Source of the DNA: Catenulispora acidiphila DSM 44928
GTDB lineage: Bacteria > Actinomycetota > Actinomycetes > Streptomycetales > Catenulisporaceae
Length of the DNA: 64,000 nt
Reading direction: 5' to 3'
NCBI RefSeq assembly: GCF_000024025.1
Contig: NC_013131.1
Coordinates: 6,138,001 to 6,202,000, forward strand
The position numbers and the translations under genes are program-made. Under the pieces are notes generated by a model. That model saw nothing but the letters and a program-made list of their open reading frames with translations. It searched no databases and was not told where the DNA came from. This document shows, in pieces, positions 59,750 to 64,000 of the stretch; position 1 is the first letter of the stretch; every line of letters starts with the position of its first letter.

Positions 59750-60796
59750 ATGCCGTCCGCTTCCGCCGCCGCCCCGGCTCCGACTCCGGCCGCGCCGGAC
59801 CGTACCCGGACCGGGGTCGTGCTCGGTGTGGAGGCGGGCTCGACGCTGGTGGAGGCGGTGGTCGCCACGGTCGAGGGCGAGGTGATCGGGCGCGGCCGCT
59901 CGGCGCTGGCGAACCCGACCGCGCTGCCGATCCCGGACGTCGTGGCGCATCTGAGCGACGCGGTGCGGCAGGCCCTGGGCGCCGTGGCGCCGGCGTCGGT
60001 GGCCGGCGTGGTCGTGGGCGCGGCGGGCATCCTGCGCTACTCCCGCGGCTCCAGCGCCGAGGCCCTGGCCAAGACCTGGGTGGACGCCGGCCTGACCTGC
60101 CCGGTCTCGGTGGTCGCCGACGCGGTGACGGCCTTCGCCGCCGGCACCCCCCGCCCCAGCGGCTCGGTCCTGATCGCCGGCGTCGGCTCGATAGCCGCCC
60201 GCGTCGAGGGCGAGGAGGTCACCGCCCGCATCGACGGCAACGGCTGGCTCGTCGGCGACGACGGCTCCGGCTTCTGGATCGGCCGCCAAGCCGTCCGCGC
60301 GGTCTTCGCCGCCCTCGACGGCCGCGGCGAGCCGACCCTGCTGGTCCCGGCCGTCCTGGCCACCGTCACCGGCGACGACGTGGTCCCCCAGTCCGCCGAG
60401 GAGCAGATCGCAGCCCTGCGCGACGCGGTCTACGACGGCCCGCCGATCGCCCTGGCAGCCCTGGCACCCCTGGTGTCGGCAGCGGCATCAGCCGGCGACC
60501 GCGTAGCCCAACGCATCGTGGACCGCGCAGTCAGCCTCCTGATGGCCACCGCCACCGCCCTCACCGACGACACCCCCGACGAACCCCTGGTCCTGGCCGG
60601 CTCCCTGCTGACCGCCCCCGGCCCCATCGGCGCCGAAGTCCAACGCCGCCTCGCCGACCACCACGGCGACACCCCCCTGATCGCCGCCCCCGGCGCCGTC
60701 GGCGCCGCCTGGCTCGCCGCCCGCGTCCTGGACCCGGACATCGACGCCGCGGTGCACGAGCGGCTGGCCGCGCGCGCGGGATGCGCTGAGGAGTAG
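59750..60796 (+). CDS. BadF/BadG-type ATPase family protein, possible amino-sugar kinase
   Basis: 348 residues with GGAGGA upstream. Actin-like ATPase fold: GVVLGVEAGSTLVEAVVA replaces the usual DGGxTK phosphate loop (Asp to Glu, Lys lost), then SVVADAVTAFAAGTP, VLIAGVGSIAAR, GNGWLVGDDGSGFWIGRQAV and LVLAGSLLTAPGPI. The family includes N-acetylglucosamine kinases, and GDDGSGFWIGR is typical of them. The altered first loop makes activity uncertain. It follows the importer operon by 164 bp and may be co-transcribed. Confidence 0.85.
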   Translation: MPSASAAAPAPTPAAPDRTRTGVVLGVEAGSTLVEAVVATVEGEVIGRGRSALANPTALPIPDVVAHLSDAVRQALGAVAPASVAGVVVGAAGILRYSRGSSAEALAKTWVDAGLTCPVSVVADAVTAFAAGTPRPSGSVLIAGVGSIAARVEGEEVTARIDGNGWLVGDDGSGFWIGRQAVRAVFAALDGRGEPTLLVPAVLATVTGDDVVPQSAEEQIAALRDAVYDGPPIALAALAPLVSAAASAGDRVAQRIVDRAVSLLMATATALTDDTPDEPLVLAGSLLTAPGPIGAEVQRRLADHHGDTPLIAAPGAVGAAWLAARVLDPDIDAAVHERLAARAGCAEE

Positions 60797-61164
60797 GGCG
60801 ATCGCTCATGGCTTGTGGGTGGGTGGAGTGGCGCGGCATTCACACATCAGTCAGTAGCGCCCCAAAATCAAGAAGCCTGTGCTGATGCGGTAAAGCACAC
60901 CCGATGAGCCCGCACGCCGTCTCGCCTCGTCGCAGTTGCCTGTCGCACGCTGCCTGACCTGGCCGTCTTTCCCTGCTCGCCGGCTGCCATTTGTTCGGCG
61001 CCACAGCTGTACACCCAGAATCCACATCAACCCAGACAGTGCTGTGCGACCCGCCCGGCATCGGCCTCCGTCGTCGGCGGGCGCCGCGCTCTACCTGCCG
61101 GTCAGCTGGCTCGACGCCGAGTGGCCCGGATGCTCGGCGGTCGGATTGGGAGCCTGCGATGGCG
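60797..61164. other. ~370-bp interval with no recognisable gene
   Basis: The interval between the two kinase-like genes is less GC-biased than its surroundings. No frame here shows coding bias or a ribosome binding site. I see nothing else to annotate. Confidence 0.5.
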
Positions 61165-61193
61165 TTGAGTTGTGGGGTTTAGTCTGGCAAGAT
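61165..61193 (+). promoter_or_regulatory. promoter of the second kinase-like gene
   Basis: TTGAGT (61165-61170), 17 nt, CAAGAT (61188-61193) would give a ~43-nt leader with a GGGAG ribosome binding site. Confidence 0.5.
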
Positions 61194-61242
61194 CCCACAT
61201 GACGCCACAGGGGTGGTGGGTGATCGGGAGGTGGCGGCATTC

Positions 61243-62523
61243 ATGGCGGACCCGTGCGTGGTGGGGCTCGACGTCGGGGGTTCGCAGTCGCGGGCCGTGC
61301 TGGCCACCGCCGGGGGGCGCACGCTGGGGACCGGGCGGGCCGGGGGCGGGAATCCGACCGTGCTGGGCGCCGAGGCGGCGGTGGCGAACATCGTCGCGGC
61401 GTTGAAGGGTGCGCTCGGCGAGGTGCCCGGGGAGCGGGTCGAGGCGTGTGTCGTCGGGCTCGCCGGTGTCAGTACGCTGATGGCCGATCCCAAGGCGCCG
61501 CACGTCCTGGAGCGCGCCTGGGCCGACGCCGGGCTGGTCTGCCGGGTGCGGATCGTGTCCGACGTGACCGTCTCCTTCGCCGCCGGGACCCCCTCCCCCG
61601 ACGGCGCGCTGCTGGTCTCCGGCACCGGCGCGGTCGCCGCGCGCATGCACGACCGCCTGCCGGCCCGCTTCCGCGACGGCTACGGCTGGCTCCTCGGCGA
61701 CGAGGGATCCGGCTTCTGGATCGGACGCCAGGCCGCGCGCGCCGCCATCGCCGCCGCCGACGGCCGCCGCCCGATGGCCGCCCTCGCGACGGCGGTGCTG
61801 GCGCGGCTGGTGGATCAGGACTCGGTGTATCGGGAGCCGGCGCATCAGGACCCCGCCGATCAGGACTCTGAGTCGATCATGACCCCTGACCTGCCCGCCG
61901 GTACTACGCCCGATCGTAGCGCCGGCCCTGATCCCCGCTCCCGCGCCAACGCCACCCATCCCGCCAATCCCACCGACCCGATCAATCCGACCGACCCCAC
62001 CGACGCGACAACCCACGCCACCCCAACCGCCGCGCACCCGTCAGCCCGCGTTCGTCCCGCCGCCACCGGCACGCTCCCGCTCGCCGCCAGCATCGGCGAG
62101 GGCTTCACGCTGCGCGGCCGCCGGCGGGCCGCCGAGCTGGTCCGCGCCGTCGCGGCGCAGCCGGCGGCGCTGGCGAGCCTCGCGCCGCTGGTGATGAGCG
62201 CGTACGAGCTCGGCGACCCGGCCGCGGTGCGCATCGTCGCCGAGGCGGCCGAGGCACTGGTGGAGAGCCTGGCCGGGGTGGCGCCCGCGCCCGGGGAGCC
62301 GGTGGTCCTGGGCGGCTCGGTGCTGGCCAGCCGCTCGCCGGTGTTCCGGGCGGTGGCCGCGGCCGTCGGCCGGCGCTGGCCGGACTCGCCGGTCGGGCTG
62401 GCCGCCGACGGCGCCGCCGGCGCCGCCTGGCTCGCCGCGCGGCAGCTGCTGGGCGGCGAACGGGCCGCGGCCGGACACGCGGTGTTCATCGGCGAGAACC
62501 ATGAGTTCGCAGAATTCTCATAA
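61243..62523 (+). CDS. BadF-type N-acetylglucosamine kinase-like protein with internal insert
   Basis: 426 residues, about 80 more than its relative upstream. The core is conserved: VVGLDVGGSQSRAVLA (phosphate loop), IVSDVTVSFAAGTP, LLVSGTGAVAAR, GYGWLLGDEGSGFWIGRQAARA and VVLGGSVLASRSPVF. Between residues ~195 and ~280 lies a polar insert containing NPTDP-type repeats, encoded near 61830-62060 and not expected in the fold. It would phosphorylate an imported amino sugar if active. The ATG at 61243 was chosen for its GGGAG sequence about 12 nt upstream; a GTG at 61231 is possible. Confidence 0.85.
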   Translation: MADPCVVGLDVGGSQSRAVLATAGGRTLGTGRAGGGNPTVLGAEAAVANIVAALKGALGEVPGERVEACVVGLAGVSTLMADPKAPHVLERAWADAGLVCRVRIVSDVTVSFAAGTPSPDGALLVSGTGAVAARMHDRLPARFRDGYGWLLGDEGSGFWIGRQAARAAIAAADGRRPMAALATAVLARLVDQDSVYREPAHQDPADQDSESIMTPDLPAGTTPDRSAGPDPRSRANATHPANPTDPINPTDPTDATTHATPTAAHPSARVRPAATGTLPLAASIGEGFTLRGRRRAAELVRAVAAQPAALASLAPLVMSAYELGDPAAVRIVAEAAEALVESLAGVAPAPGEPVVLGGSVLASRSPVFRAVAAAVGRRWPDSPVGLAADGAAGAAWLAARQLLGGERAAAGHAVFIGENHEFAEFS

Positions 62524-62558
62524 ACAGTCGTTGACTGTTGTTGTTTTCCCGCTACATT
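62523..62558 (+). promoter_or_regulatory. operator and promoter of the first lysozyme gene
   Basis: TTGACT (62531-62536), 16 nt, TACATT (62553-62558). The perfect palindrome AACAGTC-GTT-GACTGTT (62523-62539) covers the -35, as expected of a repressor site. Confidence 0.65.
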
Positions 62559-62712
62559 GACTCATGCCGACGGCGGCGAAACTTGGGCGCGTGACAGCAC
62601 ACTGACACCCGCCCACCGCCGACGGCACAGGACGCCGGGCGCCTTCGGGCGTTCGCGCTCCGGTGTCCCCAGCGTTGCTCCACCATCAGGTCTCACCCCA
62701 CAGGAGAGCTCA

Positions 62713-63465
62713 ATGGTCCAGATCTCGTCGCCCGGCCCGCAGCACACTGCCCGCCGCACCCGGCGCACCCTCACCGCGCTCGCCATCGGCGCCCTGGCCG
62801 CCACCGCGGCCCTCGTGCCGTCGATGGCCCAGGCCGCCGGCGACCCCCATGGCGACGACGTGTCCTCCCACCAGGGCAACGTGAACTGGTCGGCGACCAA
62901 GGCCGCCGGCGCCCAGTTCTCGTACTCGAAGGCGACCGAGGGCACGTACTACACCAACCCGTACTTCGCCCAGCAGTACAACGGCGCCTACAGCGCCGGC
63001 CTGATCCGCGGCGCGTACACCTTCGCGATCCCGAACGGCTCCACCGGCGCGGCGCAGGCCGACTACTTCGTCGCGCACGGCGGCGGCTGGTCCAAGGACG
63101 GCAAGACCCTGCCGGGCGCGCTGGACATCGAGTACAACCCCTACGGCGCCGAGTGCTACGGCCTGAGCCAGAGCTCGATGGTCAGCTGGGTGCACTCGTT
63201 CGTCAACGAGTACCACGCCAAGACCAGCCGCTGGGCCGTCATCTACACCACCACCGACTGGTGGAAGACCTGCACCGGCAACTCCAGCGCCTTCGCCGCC
63301 AACGACCCGCTGTGGATCGCCAACTACAACGGCTCGGCGGGCACCCTGCCGGCCGGCTGGGGCTTCTACACGATCTGGCAGTACGCGGACTCCGGCGCGA
63401 TGGCCGGCGACCAGGACGTCTTCAACGGCGACTACAGCCGCGTCCAGGCGCTGGCCAACGGCTAA
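62713..63465 (+). CDS. secreted GH25 lysozyme (N-acetylmuramidase)
   Basis: 250 residues from an ATG preceded by AGGAGA. A twin-Arg-containing signal peptide (RRTRRTLTALAIGALAATAALVPSMAQAA) is followed by the GH25 barrel. DVSSHQGNVNW supplies the N-terminal Asp and LDIEYNPYG the catalytic Asp-x-Glu; WQYADSG and DVFNGD close the barrel. Cleaves MurNAc-beta-1,4-GlcNAc bonds of peptidoglycan outside the cell. A ~150-nt leader separates it from its promoter. A paralogue follows 15 bp downstream. Confidence 0.92.
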   Translation: MVQISSPGPQHTARRTRRTLTALAIGALAATAALVPSMAQAAGDPHGDDVSSHQGNVNWSATKAAGAQFSYSKATEGTYYTNPYFAQQYNGAYSAGLIRGAYTFAIPNGSTGAAQADYFVAHGGGWSKDGKTLPGALDIEYNPYGAECYGLSQSSMVSWVHSFVNEYHAKTSRWAVIYTTTDWWKTCTGNSSAFAANDPLWIANYNGSAGTLPAGWGFYTIWQYADSGAMAGDQDVFNGDYSRVQALANG

Positions 63466-63480
63466 GGCCTCGGATTCCCC

Positions 63481-64000
63481 ATGTCCGCCCCAGGAATCCG
63501 GTCCGCGCGCACCGCGCGCCGCCTGACCGCAGCCGCTCTCGCGCTGGCCACCGCCGGCGCGGTGCTCGGCCCGGCAGCCGGCGGCCAGGCCGCGACGTCC
63601 GACGCCGCACCCGGCGCCCCGGTCGTCCACGCCGACCCGCACCCCGGCTACGCGCGGACCGTCTCGGGCACGCTGGTCAAGGTCGACACCACCCGGCACA
63701 CCACGCCGGTGCACCCCACGGTGGCGACCCACCCGCAGCTCGACCACATGGGTTCCACGATCCCGGCCCACGAGCCGTCCGCACGCTCCGCCGTGCGGCC
63801 GGCCGTGGCGCCGAACTCGGTGCCGCAGCTCCCGGGCATCGACATCAGCGCCTACCAGGGCACCCTGAACTGGGCGAGCATCGCGCCCAACATCGACTTC
63901 GTCTACGCGAAGGCGAGCGAGGGCACGTACTACACCAACCCCGACTTCTACAACCAATATGTCGGGCCCTACGACCAGGGGCTGATCCGCGGCTCCTACC
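63481..64000 (+). CDS. second GH25 lysozyme-like secreted protein (5' part, truncated by window end)
   Basis: At least 173 residues are visible from the ATG at 63481. A signal peptide (TARRLTAAALALATAGAVLGPAAG) is followed by a ~90-residue Pro/His/Thr-rich linker absent from the first lysozyme, then the start of a GH25 barrel: LPGIDISAYQGTLNW, FVYAKASEGTYYTNPDFYNQY and GLIRGSY. The linker may span or bind the wall. The gene runs beyond the window, so catalytic residues in the second half cannot be checked. Confidence 0.88.
   Translation, partial: MSAPGIRSARTARRLTAAALALATAGAVLGPAAGGQAATSDAAPGAPVVHADPHPGYARTVSGTLVKVDTTRHTTPVHPTVATHPQLDHMGSTIPAHEPSARSAVRPAVAPNSVPQLPGIDISAYQGTLNWASIAPNIDFVYAKASEGTYYTNPDFYNQYVGPYDQGLIRGSY

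Noticed and set aside
60840-61202. Short open frames between the two kinase-like genes
   Set aside because: No ribosome binding site, no third-position GC bias, no recognisable motif.
62566-62712. c-di-AMP riboswitch in the lysozyme leader
   Set aside because: The leader is the right length, but the conserved internal motifs of that riboswitch class are not recognisable.

Overview
The window is high-GC DNA with strong GC bias at third codon positions, many GTG starts, stop/start overlaps of the GTGA, ATGA and TGATG type, and gene families typical of Actinomycetota: a SARP/AfsR regulator, the actinobacterial integration host factor, a DUF574 methyltransferase, a Ceb-like sugar importer with a LacI repressor, and GH25 lysozymes. 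It looks like a chromosomal segment of a large-genome soil actinomycete, Streptomyces- or Catenulispora-like. The genus is an inference. I see no tRNA, rRNA, CRISPR array, insertion sequence or prophage.

Layout. 0-6 kb: a degenerate tyrosine-recombinase-like protein, a Gln/Pro/Gly-rich membrane protein, an acyl-CoA dehydrogenase coupled to an M24 peptidase, a small membrane protein and a VOC protein. 6-12 kb: a LacI-controlled oligosaccharide operon (binding protein, two permeases, GH1 beta-glucosidase, LacI repressor) preceded by two identical 14-bp palindromes. 12-18.4 kb: a DUF3626 protein, then a ROK regulator divergent from a four-gene operon of Gfo/Idh/MocA oxidoreductase, two sugar phosphate isomerase/epimerase-like proteins and a second oxidoreductase. 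18.5-23.4 kb: a TetR regulator and the core block transcribed mihF-gmk-rpoZ-coaBC-metK on the minus strand. 23.8-28.9 kb: a zinc metallopeptidase, a membrane protein joining a solute-binding-like region to a VWA domain, and a 701-residue repeat protein of unknown function.

28.9-41.3 kb holds two acyl-CoA modules whose promoters carry near-identical 17-bp palindromes. One is a cysteine-free thiolase-like/OB-fold protein plus a thiolase. The other is an acyl-CoA dehydrogenase, a class III CoA transferase, two MaoC-type proteins and a second dehydrogenase. Between them lie a MerR/aldo-keto reductase pair and a large SARP-NB-ARC-TPR regulator. 41-50 kb: a DUF574 methyltransferase, an MFS transporter, metH, a repeat-flanked helical protein and an XRE/DUF2178 pair.

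50.5-64 kb has a cell-wall theme: a secreted muramidase-like/amidase fusion, a DeoR-family regulator divergent from a five-gene peptide-type ABC importer with an unusually membrane-anchored binding protein, two BadF-type sugar-kinase-like proteins and two GH25 lysozymes (the last runs off the window). Together they would fit release, uptake and phosphorylation of peptidoglycan fragments. That joint role is an inference.

Two themes recur. First, about a dozen genes have a TANNNT-like -10 hexamer 5-8 nt before the chosen start codon, as expected of leaderless mRNAs; I used this to choose several starts. Second, many otherwise conserved enzymes carry in-frame low-complexity expansions with periods of 9, 24, 42 or 99 bp.
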